Shown here: one piece after another, positions 29,016 to 37,213 of the stretch
Numbering within the stretch: the first letter of the stretch is position 1
Layout of the letters: every line of letters starts with the position of its first letter
Origin: Psychromonas ingrahamii 37
GTDB taxonomy: Bacteria; Pseudomonadota; Gammaproteobacteria; Enterobacterales; Psychromonadaceae
NCBI RefSeq assembly: GCF_000015285.1
Contig: NC_008709.1
Span: forward strand, 3,782,001-3,846,000
Length of the DNA stretch: 64,000 nucleotides
Direction of reading: 5' to 3'
Position numbers and translations under genes: made by a program
Notes under the pieces: model-generated
The model's database searches: none
Told to the model about the DNA's origin: nothing
Seen by the model: the letters and a program-made list of their open reading frames with translations, nothing else

Positions 29016-29377
29016 TTATCAATCCTTGATGAATAACTGTGGAAAAATATACTAACATTTATATATAGTTTTTTAATAGTTTTACTTGATAAAACAATTA
29101 GTTAAAAAGAGTCATATAAAAAATGATTGGCTTGTAAGGTGCTAGGAATTCCAAACCCAGTATTTTTGAGTGAGCAGTATTGGTACAAGCAAGTGGAGTG
29201 TCCAAGTATATTTAGCCACAAATTTGCAGTTTATAAAGCGATTGCGGGCTGGCTTAATTAACATGCTTTTCCTGAAGCGAGCGTAGATTTTCCGATTTAG
29301 TTGCCACTAGCAGACTTATTTACAACAGAAATTAACCCTTTTTATTTAGGCACTCATACTCTAGGTGTATGTATCCA

Positions 29378-29480
29378 AGTCCAAATTAGCCTGTAATAAT
29401 TCATCAGCTTTTTCTGTGATGGTATACCCCATAGCGGCATAGTCTTTCCCCTCAAACTGACTTTGTATTCGTCCCACATA
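29378..29480 (-). pseudogene. C-terminal gene fragment, internally deleted copy
   Basis: Read leftward, this gives a reading frame LEQYVGRIQSQFEGKDYAAM, then GYTITEKADELLQANLDL. The end matches the fragment at 33943-34110 (GYTITEKADELLQANL), which contains ~80 extra bases just before it. Stops lie directly upstream. The parent gene is not recognised. Confidence 0.5.
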
Positions 29481-29722
29481 TTGTTCTAGTGTAATATTTT
29501 ATTAATTGGAGGGCCGAGGGAACACATTACTTTGCAGATAAAAGCCCTATAGCTCCAGCTGAGTCTAAAGAAGGCTTTGAGAGGGTTTTCACACTTTGTT
29601 AAACTGGATAAGCTAAATGAAATTTCAAAATAGACCGTTGGCGTAGTTACCATAGGCTTTTCTTGCATTAATTTATCCTGTTTATATATTACAAAGATTG
29701 CAGTTATATCGAAGAGGGTGAC

Positions 29723-30239
29723 ATGGAAGTACAGAAAAAATTTTATTATTGTGGTGTTTATAATAGTGATATAGGTGATCAATATCCATGGCATTTTTTT
29801 GTGAAGGGCAATTTATTTCTAAGAATGGAGACATTGTAAATACCAGAATGCTGCTTAGTTTATTACCAAGCAAGGAGCCATTGAGTTTTTCGATTTATGG
29901 TTGAACAAGAATAAACAAAGAAACGTTTACAAACTCCACATTGTTACCGAACTCAAATGGGTAGATGATCCCAACGTAAAACCATATTCAGATAGCCATC
30001 CTATGTATCGTATAAATAGATCTAGCTTAAAGCACACATACAAAAACACTGCACATGATTACTTCTGGGGAGTTCCATTTTGATAGTCAAAATCAACCAT
30101 TAAGAAGCATAGGGATATCCTCCTAAAAGAGTTTCGTTTTGATATAACAGAACCTTTTCCTGAAGAGCTGAAATTGAAAAGAGTTAATCGACATTATGTG
30201 AAAGCTACCAAAGAAACAGGTAGATTGAAGCTCGTGTGA
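29723..30239 (+). pseudogene. decayed gene of unknown function
   Basis: Three open stretches follow each other in the same direction: 29723-29839 (MEVQKKFYYCGVYN...), about 29880-30083 (LHIVTELKWVDDPN...HDYFWGVPF) and about 30118-30239 (EFRFDITEPFPEELKL...). They are separated by stops and look like one interrupted gene, since the amino-acid composition is protein-like throughout and a terminator-type hairpin follows at once. No family recognised. Confidence 0.45.
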
Positions 30240-30247
30240 TAAAAGTG

Positions 30248-30285
30248 AAACCGAGCGATTTCTATTAAAAAATGGCTCGGTTTCG
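30248..30285. terminator. hairpin after decayed gene
   Basis: GAAACCGAGC and GCTCGGTTTC form a perfect ten-base stem around an 18-base loop. There is no long T-run, so termination is probable but not certain. It lies immediately after the last open stretch of the decayed gene. Confidence 0.5.
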
Positions 30286-30491
30286 TACCCACCCTTACCC
30301 GTGTCAACAATCACTTAGTTCAGCTACTTAGCGTACCTTTCACCTAGCTTAAAAGCAAAATGACTGTATCTCCAAATGCCTGTACACAGCAATAAACGTA
30401 CATAGTAGGTTTTATTATTGCGGTGCTCCATTTCAGGATAAACATTTATAATGAGTTGTGTATCCAACTCGATGAGAAGCTTAAGGAGCTT

Positions 30492-31424
30492 CTAGCCCTT
30501 TTGGGGTTCTTTGATTATCTCACTTTTAGCAGATAGGTCAATAACATCTGGAATAGGGAAGCCTTGCTTTAACAACGCTTGTCTAGCAATGAATGGTATT
30601 GTGATTGAATCACCTAAATATCGCCTATATTCCTCAATTAGTAAGGTAGTTGTAAATTGATCAATTAATTGCAAAACATAATTTAATTCGATGAAAGTTG
30701 TTGCTGAGCTATCCCACATAGAATCTTCATTTGAAGAACATATTGGTTGATTTTTGAAGCCTTCGATTCGGTCTTGATAAATCAGGTGAAATAAATTATC
30801 AGCTTGTAATAATAAAAGACGTTTATGAGCAATTTTAGGTGTTTTGTTATGGCTAATTGTTTCTCGTAAATAGATTGTATGTTTGAAGACAACTTCTCCA
30901 TTTAATTTGAAAAAATTTGGGCGGAACTGTAGGCCACTGCTAGAACGGCTAATTTCATTACTTTTTATAGCTTGAATAATCGAATCTGAAATTCTTCGGG
31001 ATAATTCATTAGGAAGGATTCCGTTAAGTAAATAATCTTTTTGTTCGGTTGTCAGAATTGCTAAATTGCATTTTTTAAGAGAGCTATTTTTATCGGAGAT
31101 GTCGCTAGGTATGTTAATTTCAGCATCTATCTGAAGATGTTTTATGGTAGTAAGCAGCTTTTCTGTGATCTCAATTCTATTTATATTACTATAAAAAAGA
31201 TGTTCCATTTTCCGCTTAAGAGCTGAACTATAAGCATTTATGAAAAATTGCATTTGTCTTTGAGTCGCAAGGGATTTACCCGTAATCCATTTATTAACTT
31301 GGTTTTTACTGTTCGCAGATATTCCCGCTTTCACTGCAATATCTGCGTAGCTCATACCATCTTGGTGGGCTAACTTTAGTATTTGCTTTGTATACTTATA
31401 TTTTGAAGAGGTTTCTTTTTTCAT
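30492..31424 (-). CDS. HTH-domain protein of unknown function
   Basis: A 310-residue protein. Residues ~10-55 (QILKLAHQDGMSYADIAVKAGI...QVNKWITGKSLATQRQMQFF) look like an XRE-type helix-turn-helix, with the WxxG seen in many such domains. The remaining ~250 residues match nothing I recognise; a hydrophobic LLLLQADNLFHLIY lies near 205-218. It is the last gene of a leftward group after two tiny ORFs and could be the regulator acting on the TGAAC array at 31809-31864. The ribosome site is weak, so translation may depend on the upstream ORFs. Confidence 0.6.
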   Translation of the reverse strand: MKKETSSKYKYTKQILKLAHQDGMSYADIAVKAGISANSKNQVNKWITGKSLATQRQMQFFINAYSSALKRKMEHLFYSNINRIEITEKLLTTIKHLQIDAEINIPSDISDKNSSLKKCNLAILTTEQKDYLLNGILPNELSRRISDSIIQAIKSNEISRSSSGLQFRPNFFKLNGEVVFKHTIYLRETISHNKTPKIAHKRLLLLQADNLFHLIYQDRIEGFKNQPICSSNEDSMWDSSATTFIELNYVLQLIDQFTTTLLIEEYRRYLGDSITIPFIARQALLKQGFPIPDVIDLSAKSEIIKEPQKG

Positions 31425-31481
31425 AAATATCTACTTAATTGAATGTGCCAGTGTTCGGCCATCTGGCACATGATTTTTATT

Positions 31482-31595
31482 TCAATCTAAATAATCATCA
31501 TTATTCGGATTATGCCCATCAGCCCAATCGTCCATATCACTTTCATTGTTAGGGTTATTGATATCAGACCAAAGGTCTAGTTCTTCATCTGACAT
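31482..31595 (-). CDS. 37-residue acidic Asn-rich peptide
   Basis: A short ORF, MSDEELDLWSDINNPNNESD to the C-terminal NPNNDDYLD, extremely acidic (about a third Asp/Glu) and containing two DxNNPNN-like repeats. AAGGATAAATAATT precedes its ATG. It begins two bases after the stop codon of the upstream ORF and ends ~58 bases before the HTH gene. No family recognised. Its very acidic character could mimic DNA or neutralise a partner, but this is speculation. Confidence 0.55.
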   Translation of the reverse strand: MSDEELDLWSDINNPNNESDMDDWADGHNPNNDDYLD

Positions 31596-31597
31596 AA

Positions 31598-31747
31598 TTA
31601 TTTATCCTTCTTGTTACTTGGGTATTTCGAATTATTTGGATTTAACTGTCCACTGCGGTTATCTAGTACCTTCTGGTATTCCTTATTAGTACCTGACGTT
31701 CCAGTGTTTTTATTGGCTTGATTTGTTTTATGATTGTTGTTGGACAT
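31598..31747 (-). CDS. 49-residue Asn/Lys-rich peptide
   Basis: The ORF begins MSNNNHKTNQANKNTGTSGT and ends NPNNSKYPSNKKDK, hydrophilic and basic, probably disordered. AAGGAAAGTAGTT gives a good ribosome site before the ATG. It is the first gene of the leftward group (49-residue ORF, 37-residue ORF, HTH gene), directly downstream of the phased TGAAC array. Charge complementarity with the acidic neighbouring peptide is striking. Function unknown. Confidence 0.55.
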   Translation of the reverse strand: MSNNNHKTNQANKNTGTSGTNKEYQKVLDNRSGQLNPNNSKYPSNKKDK

Positions 31748-31808
31748 AACTACTTTCCTTTTTAATTAATGAGTGGAAAGTATAAAAAACAATTAGATTA
31801 AGCTCTAG

Positions 31809-31864
31809 TGAACGGATGGTGAACGTTTACTGAACTTAAGTGAATGTTGGTGAACGAGTGAATT
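31809..31864. promoter_or_regulatory. phased TGAAC repeat array
   Basis: TGAAC/TGAAT/TGAACG half-sites start at 31809, 31820, 31831, 31841, 31851 and 31859, i.e. every 8-11 bases and thus on one face of the helix. The array lies ~60 bases upstream of the 49-residue ORF. It looks like a cooperative operator or an iteron-type site. Confidence 0.6.
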
Positions 31865-31985
31865 ATAGTGTGTAAATAGCATCTGATTCTCAATGACTAT
31901 CGCAATATTACAGTTAAAATAGCATGAATATTATAATGTTAAGTAATATAACTATCTATATTCACTGATAGGGAAAGAATAATAT

Positions 31986-32508
31986 CTGGATATGATAAAT
32001 CAACAGATATATTTAAATTACATTGGTCTAAAATACAGCGGTATTTGCAGCATAGATGTACATCTGAGTTAATTGAAGATATTGAAGGGTATGTTCAACA
32101 ACTTATTGAAAAAAGTGAGCATACATATATTGGCAAAAATGAGTATGGATTATATTAGTTGCAAATGATGATCAGGTTTGGGAGTTGCTTTCAGGAAAGT
32201 CTGCGTCTTTTGGTGATACTGATACAGAGCCTGAATCCCTTTACCAAGAGTGGCTTAAAAAACATAAGGAGTGGTTTAATGCAGCAGATTTAGGCAAAGA
32301 GTTCACTACAAAGCTTAGTGCAATTAAAGTTAATAAATTTCTAGAAAAGCACGGCTATATAGTTAGAAAGGATGGGGGATGGATACCAAGCAAACTATCT
32401 GCTGATAAAAGATTAGTTAGAGACCGAAATAGCTCAACTAAGTACGGGGATAAACCTTGTGTTGAACTCCATTTTGATTTAATTCCATTAATTGTTGATC
32501 AATTATAA
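31986..32508 (+). pseudogene. probably frameshifted gene of unknown function
   Basis: An open stretch from about 31986 to 32159 (GYDKSTDIFKLHWSKIQRYL...IGKNEYGLY) ends in a stop. Another frame continues directly (LVANDDQVWELLSGK...), reaching the stop at 32508. One frame change near 32155 would fuse them into a ~170-residue protein. The second part alone has only a TTG start (32185) and would encode 107 residues. No family recognised. Confidence 0.45.
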
Positions 32509-32631
32509 TGAGTTAAGTAGGAGTCGTGAAAAACGGCCTTGAATCGTTTTATAAAAACATTTGAAGACCATCTTAAAAAATACGTTTTAAAATGCTGTTA
32601 CACAGAATTATTTACAGGATCTGCGATGCAC

Positions 32632-33852
32632 TTACTCGATACGAATGCTAGCCTTATTGATAGTATCTACCTTTTTTAGTTCGGCTAAGGTCCATTCGCC
32701 AAAGTTGTTTTTTCGTATAGAGGAGACAACTTCATCTTCATATTCATCAATAGTAAAGGCTATCTCAAATTTCTGTATTAGAAACAAAAGGTAGTAAAAT
32801 TGGGTTTCTGAAGAAAAAGCCATAGCCAATCCATCATTTTCGTTTTTAAACCAGGCATATTTTGTTAGCCATTCTTTTTTTTCTTGGACGGAAGAAAAAC
32901 CATTTAGATCATTAGAATCGACATCAAAAGTATCGTAATAGAGTCTTCTTTTTTTTCTTTTATAAATCAATGTATAGTATCCACACCCAGCATTATATAC
33001 TTTATTTAAGCCATTAATGACTCCCTTGATTGCTATGCTACTTTTTTTGTCGTTAATCATGTCCAGTACAATTAATGGATGTTTTTTTGAAAGCCAACCT
33101 TCGAAATACTCATTTATTTCTTGGATACGTTGAAGGTCTTTTTTTACGCCTTCATTTTTATCTAATTTACTAATATCGGCCTCTAGAAGTGAAAATAGTT
33201 TTTTAAAGAAAGGTTGAAATTCAACATTATCTTCTATCGCAGAGACAAAATGTATTGTGGTTTTTGGTTGGCCTGAAGCATCTATTCTAAAAGACATCGA
33301 GGAGAGGGTGGCCCATGAACTTTCTGGCGCAGCATTTCGCGATGATGAAAACAACATGTCCATTTCTTCTTTTGAAACGGCCACTATTATAGAAATGCTT
33401 AACCCCTGATATTTATCATAAAATAACTCAATAATATTGTTCTTATTTCTTCTTATAAAATCGTAAAAATAATCAATGGTTGGTAAATTTTCTTTCTTTT
33501 TCTTCTTAGGTGTTTTTTGAGTATTTTTAGCTCGTTGAATGCTTTTCTTCTCATCAATAAAATTATATTTTAGCCACTCAATATTTGAATCATCAAAGGA
33601 TAACAAGCTCATATCATCAGCATCGTTTTCAGATTTATTATATTGAGGGGCAAGTGTGTTAATTAAATAGGTTTCATATATTTTTGAAACCTTGCGATTA
33701 GGCATTTTGCAGTAAGTTATTTTAGCTTCCGTAGAGGCCCACTCATAGTTGCTAATATGTGATTGAATTCTACTTTTCATGTTGTTAGTAATTCCTACAT
33801 AAATCACTTCATTACCTTTCCAAAATTGGTATACGTATTCCAAATGAGACAC
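32632..33852 (-). CDS. GIY-YIG nuclease-family protein
   Basis: The first ~75 residues form a GIY-YIG nuclease domain: YVYQFWKGNEVIYVGITNNMKSRIQSH gives the two Tyr-containing strands and the Arg helix, and IYETYLINTLAPQYN supplies the metal-binding Glu. A Lys/Thr-rich linker (~105-125, KNTQKTPKKKKKENL) leads to ~280 residues of unknown fold. Relatives include homing, repair and phage-defence nucleases. There is no ATG start: GTG at 33852 or TTG at 33843, the latter better spaced from AAGG. It lies between two copies of a gene fragment (29378 and 33943), within the island. Confidence 0.7.
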   Translation of the reverse strand: MSHLEYVYQFWKGNEVIYVGITNNMKSRIQSHISNYEWASTEAKITYCKMPNRKVSKIYETYLINTLAPQYNKSENDADDMSLLSFDDSNIEWLKYNFIDEKKSIQRAKNTQKTPKKKKKENLPTIDYFYDFIRRNKNNIIELFYDKYQGLSISIIVAVSKEEMDMLFSSSRNAAPESSWATLSSMSFRIDASGQPKTTIHFVSAIEDNVEFQPFFKKLFSLLEADISKLDKNEGVKKDLQRIQEINEYFEGWLSKKHPLIVLDMINDKKSSIAIKGVINGLNKVYNAGCGYYTLIYKRKKRRLYYDTFDVDSNDLNGFSSVQEKKEWLTKYAWFKNENDGLAMAFSSETQFYYLLFLIQKFEIAFTIDEYEDEVVSSIRKNNFGEWTLAELKKVDTINKASIRIE

Positions 33853-33942
33853 CTTGATTAATTGTTCTTAATATCAATATGACATAGCATACTGGAGTTG
33901 TATTTGTGAGAAATAATTTAGTTTCCCTATTTCTAGGAGCCT

Positions 33943-34110
33943 AATTCCAAATTAGCTTGCAATAATTCATCAGCTTTTTCTGTAATGGTATATCCCATAG
34001 CGGCATAGCCTTTAGCCCTTTTTTGATACATTCGTTGCAGCATTGGCAAAGATGAATCGAGATAATCAAACACCGCTTTCACCGCTAAATCCCCCTCAAA
34101 CTAAAAAGAC
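33943..34110 (-). pseudogene. C-terminal gene fragment, longer copy
   Basis: Read leftward it gives FEGDLAVKAVFDYLDSSLPM, then LQRMYQKRAKGYAAMGYTIT, then EKADELLQANLEL. The last ~65 bases match 29378-29440. A TAG lies directly before it, so only the tail survives. The two copies flank a 4.5-kb stretch with the HTH, small-ORF and GIY-YIG genes. Confidence 0.5.
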
Positions 34111-34384
34111 CACTTTCGTGACCAATCATCCCCTAATACTGTAGTAAACTTTCAAGGGATAACAGATGGGGTTTAGAACTAATAACCGTCAAAAATAACA
34201 ACTAACGTCTCACATCCCCGCCTAAGCATCATTTCCACCAGCAAACTTGCTCATTTAACATGAGCACTAATTATGTGTATGGAGAGTGTCATAAGCAGCA
34301 TAAATTGGCTGTTAAAAATATCTGCAACATAAAATTATTCATTTTTCGGTAATTAAATACTTGAAAAAAAACAAAACTAAAACT
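34111..34384. other. spacer without gene
   Basis: No ORF with a ribosome site. Nothing recognisable beyond the microsatellite that follows. Confidence 0.4.
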
Positions 34385-34437
34385 ACCATAAGAAACATAA
34401 GAACCATAAGAACCATAAGAATCATAAGAACTATAAA
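34385..34437. repeat. nine-base tandem repeat before a small ORF
   Basis: About five tandem copies of ATAAGAACC with single-base variants (CATAAGAAA, CATAAGAAC, CATAAGAAT, CATAAGAAC, TATAAAAGA). The array runs into the ribosome site GAGG of the gene starting at 34449. Confidence 0.8.
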
Positions 34438-34448
34438 AGAGGTATGCG

Positions 34449-34748
34449 ATGGAATACAACGTTTGGGTTTTACAGTCAGCAACAACTAAAACCTGCTTTA
34501 TTAGCACTCATGTAAGCTTTGAAGGAATGACTATTGCGGGATTTAAGCGCGATATCCAGACATGGAATCGCAAACCTGACATGCAAGAAGAATTAAATGC
34601 GATGGCAGCTCAAGATGACTTTACTTTCGATACAGGAAAAGTTTCGCATGTAGATGATCTTCACGAAATAGCAGATAAAATGAGATCTAAAAGTTACCGT
34701 GTTCTTAATCGTCGTATAGTTCTTAAAAAATCAAACCAGAAGATATAG
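34449..34748 (+). CDS. 99-residue protein of unknown function
   Basis: ATG preceded by AGAGG with seven-base spacing. The sequence starts MEYNVWVLQSATTKTCFIST and includes a mixed alpha/beta-looking stretch and a basic C-terminus (RVLNRRIVLKKSNQK). No family recognised. A nine-base tandem repeat sits immediately upstream of the ribosome site. It is followed at 85 bases by another small orphan in the same direction. Confidence 0.5.
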   Translation: MEYNVWVLQSATTKTCFISTHVSFEGMTIAGFKRDIQTWNRKPDMQEELNAMAAQDDFTFDTGKVSHVDDLHEIADKMRSKSYRVLNRRIVLKKSNQKI

Positions 34749-34832
34749 ATACACAGAAAAGTAATGTACTGCATATTATAAAGCATACATAACCAATCTT
34801 CAGTCAATCTTATCTAAGAAAAAGGAACTAAA

Positions 34833-35306
34833 ATGTCTAAAATTGAACATCAACATGAGAACTCAGTTTTTAAATCTGAGTTTCCAGATGGATCTATTTT
34901 CTATTCAGCTAAGAAAGAGCCTCCAGGAACTCCAACTGCAAGTCTGAACTGGGTAAGGAGACTTAAAAGGAATGGAAAATCATGGCGTTTAATCGAAGCA
35001 ACTCTTAAACATAACGGACGCTCTAAAAACTCGGTAGTTTGTTCTGATCTTTCCGAGGAGGAATCTCAGATAATAAAATGTCATTTGATTCGTAAAGCAC
35101 GGAATTCTAATTTAGATATACTCAATGTAGTGGAAGAAACAAATATAGAATTGAATAAAAGCCCAGAATCATTGGAACGTATTCAAGTATATTGCAGATG
35201 TAATTGTGAATGCCATTGTGAATGCCATTGTGAATGCCATTGTGATTATAAATATGATTTTGATCGAGCTAACTATCTAGTAGATTTAAGCAATAATTTA
35301 TTATAA
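34833..35306 (+). CDS. small protein with Cys/His repeat tail
   Basis: 157 residues, ATG after AAAGGAACTAAA. Residues 1-~125 are unfamiliar, basic and hydrophilic (NWVRRLKRNGKSWRLIEATL). Residues ~124-141 form an alternating Cys array, YCRCNCECHCECHCECHC, then an acidic/aromatic tail. The array could bind metal or be prone to oxidation. At DNA level it consists of three perfect 12-base units (35205-35240), so it grew by slippage. Function unknown. Confidence 0.5.
   Translation: MSKIEHQHENSVFKSEFPDGSIFYSAKKEPPGTPTASLNWVRRLKRNGKSWRLIEATLKHNGRSKNSVVCSDLSEEESQIIKCHLIRKARNSNLDILNVVEETNIELNKSPESLERIQVYCRCNCECHCECHCECHCDYKYDFDRANYLVDLSNNLL
35205..35240 (+). repeat. 12-base in-frame coding repeat
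   Basis: TGTGAATGCCAT occurs three times in tandem without a mismatch and a fourth copy starts (TGTGA) before diverging. Each unit encodes Cys-Glu-Cys-His. Confidence 0.95.
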
Positions 35307-35347
35307 CACCGATTTTACAAACTGATAAAGGCGATCTAACTGGCTTG

Positions 35348-35584
35348 TCATTCGAGCTGCACGAGGTATTGCAATACTTGCTCTATGCCACTTTTTGTTT
35401 GAGCTAGCGCCTTTGGCTTTTTCCCACCTAACGCTAAATTTTCAATATTCCACCAAGACTCAAAGGTTTCTATATTCGCGAAATGCGGATCGGCATATAC
35501 AGCGATGCATAAAATAAACGGTTCAACTTCTTTTTCACTATGCTGTTTTAAAAGAAAGTCGAATATTTCGTCACTACATCCCAT
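35348..35584 (-). CDS. MbcA/ParS/Xre antitoxin-domain-like small protein
   Basis: 78 residues with a good ribosome site (GAGGGG). The C-terminal half, WWNIENLALGGKKPKALAQT followed by KSGIEQVLQYLVQLE, resembles the DUF2384 (MbcA/ParS/Xre) domain, whose hallmark is an xALGGxxPxxLxxTxxG pattern. Such domains occur in antitoxins, but no RES/toxin gene follows. It lies 21 bases downstream of the TnsD-like gene in the same direction and may be the last gene of the transposition operon. Family assignment is tentative. Confidence 0.5.
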   Translation of the reverse strand: MGCSDEIFDFLLKQHSEKEVEPFILCIAVYADPHFANIETFESWWNIENLALGGKKPKALAQTKSGIEQVLQYLVQLE

Positions 35585-35605
35585 AAGATCCCCTCACTTT
35601 AGAAT

Positions 35606-37213
35606 TCATCTACTGGTGTTTTTTTGGGGGGGCTTAGCCACTTTCCCCAATTCAATCAACAACGCTTTGGTTTTAGGGAGATGATCAAGCTTTCTTTTCA
35701 AGTGCCCCCTGTCATGAACCAGTTGAGCAATTGCCGTGAGCGACATATTATCATCCGGCGCTAAGTTGGAAATTGCTTGAGAAAGCCTTTCGTCCTCCAT
35801 AGACCAATCATGCCGCAGCACATGAGGCTTTGTCTTTACAGGGAGAGTGGACTCAAGGAGTTCTCGGTCATGGCGGTAAAGGTAAAAAAAGGCTTTGTTA
35901 TGCTGAGCTTTGAAATCTTTGCGGAGCCAACTCGGGTGCAATACTTTCGCCCTTCTCAGCTCCTTTAAAGCTGCATTTATATTTTTTAACTCATGGAGTT
36001 TCTTGCGCCATAAGACGAGATTTTTTGTATTGGATATCACTTGTTCTACGTAACCTAAACCTACATTTAACGCTTCTGCAATAGCCTTTCTATGCCAACC
36101 AAGCTTTGCTTTTAAAATAACCATAACCCTAATACGATTTGAGAACGCTTGCAGATTTGATTTATGCTCAATCCCATTAATCTCTGACAACCGACGAATA
36201 TAGCAGCGACTTTTCCCCGTTATTTTTTCTATATGGGCCATGCTGAGACCTTTTCTGAGCATGGCGATAATACCTGTTTCATCTGGTTTAGCCTGTATTT
36301 GCTCGCTGCACTCAACCTGCTGTGGCTGACTATCTTGCTCAGATTGAAAAAGTGAAGCGTCTTTATCGAATAACCAAAATGCAAATATTAAATGCTTTAT
36401 AGGATGACTGGGTTTATGAGCCCTATAGCGGAGTAATGGACCTAAAAAATGAAATGAACTTAATGACTCTAATCCGGCGGTAAATGCAAAACCTTGATAG
36501 AAATTATCAAGCTCTAGCACCAATAGGCTCATTCTTAACTGTTTGCCTAAAGTGACTAAATTTCGCTTTTCAAGATGATGCCAATACAGACGATGCAATA
36601 ACAAAGGATCACACGGAAGTTGCTTTGTTATGGCGAATACATCCATGCAAAATTGTGCGAAGATTATTAAAAGCGGATTGAATGTTGGTATCACGGCAAA
36701 TGATTTAGGAAACGTGAGCCGCCTATCCAGACCAATATCGCCACATTTTATTATGTTAAGTTCGCAATTATGTCTGGGGCAGACAGTCATCCCAGGGATT
36801 TGATAGCGAATGTCATAGCGTGGTATGCCAGTCTGCTCTAAATGTTCTTTGAGGCATACAGGACAATACTTATGACCATATTCGAAACACAGTCTAGACT
36901 GGGCAATATTTGCCGCAGAGACTGTATTCCCGGTGTGTGTCAGCATCGCCTGCTTGAGCTTGTTATTAAGATCATGGCCAAAAAACTTAAATAGTGGATA
37001 TAACGTATGATCTTCAAGCCAGACATCAGCCGTATTACCACCGAGCTTATCTAGGCACTGAACATGATTTGGCAGATAAGGATGAATACGTATTTTTTCA
37101 TAATTAAAAAGCTGTCGGTAAGTGTTTTTTTCATGCCCAACGCCTATTTGAAGATGATAGCGAACCACCCAGCTATAAATACTTTCATGAGCAAGCGGTT
37201 CGAGTGATTTCAT
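35606..37213 (-). CDS. tnsD: TnsD-like target-site selector (TniQ family, long)
   Basis: A 535-residue TniQ-family protein. The N-terminus EPLAHESIYSWVVRYHLQIG is the typical TniQ start. A zinc-binding knot follows, YCPVCLKEHLEQTG ... YQIPGMTVCPRHNCEL (~115-155). The C-terminal half carries HTH-like segments (MAHIEKITGKSRCYIRRL; HRKAIAEALNVGLGYVEQVI), as expected for a sequence-specific DNA binder such as TnsD, which recognises the chromosomal attachment site. The ATG overlaps the stop of the short tniQ as ATGA. The size is close to E. coli Tn7 TnsD. The target gene is unknown; the 3' end of the yhiN-like gene is one candidate. Confidence 0.85.
   Translation of the reverse strand: MKSLEPLAHESIYSWVVRYHLQIGVGHEKNTYRQLFNYEKIRIHPYLPNHVQCLDKLGGNTADVWLEDHTLYPLFKFFGHDLNNKLKQAMLTHTGNTVSAANIAQSRLCFEYGHKYCPVCLKEHLEQTGIPRYDIRYQIPGMTVCPRHNCELNIIKCGDIGLDRRLTFPKSFAVIPTFNPLLIIFAQFCMDVFAITKQLPCDPLLLHRLYWHHLEKRNLVTLGKQLRMSLLVLELDNFYQGFAFTAGLESLSSFHFLGPLLRYRAHKPSHPIKHLIFAFWLFDKDASLFQSEQDSQPQQVECSEQIQAKPDETGIIAMLRKGLSMAHIEKITGKSRCYIRRLSEINGIEHKSNLQAFSNRIRVMVILKAKLGWHRKAIAEALNVGLGYVEQVISNTKNLVLWRKKLHELKNINAALKELRRAKVLHPSWLRKDFKAQHNKAFFYLYRHDRELLESTLPVKTKPHVLRHDWSMEDERLSQAISNLAPDDNMSLTAIAQLVHDRGHLKRKLDHLPKTKALLIELGKVAKPPQKNTSR

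Noticed and set aside
29486-29873. Leftward ORFs of 63-102 residues
   Set aside because: They oppose the decayed rightward gene, have no ribosome site and no recognisable composition.
35205-35240. Possible CRISPR-like repeats
   Set aside because: The 12-base units are contiguous, without spacers, and encode CECH in frame within an ORF.
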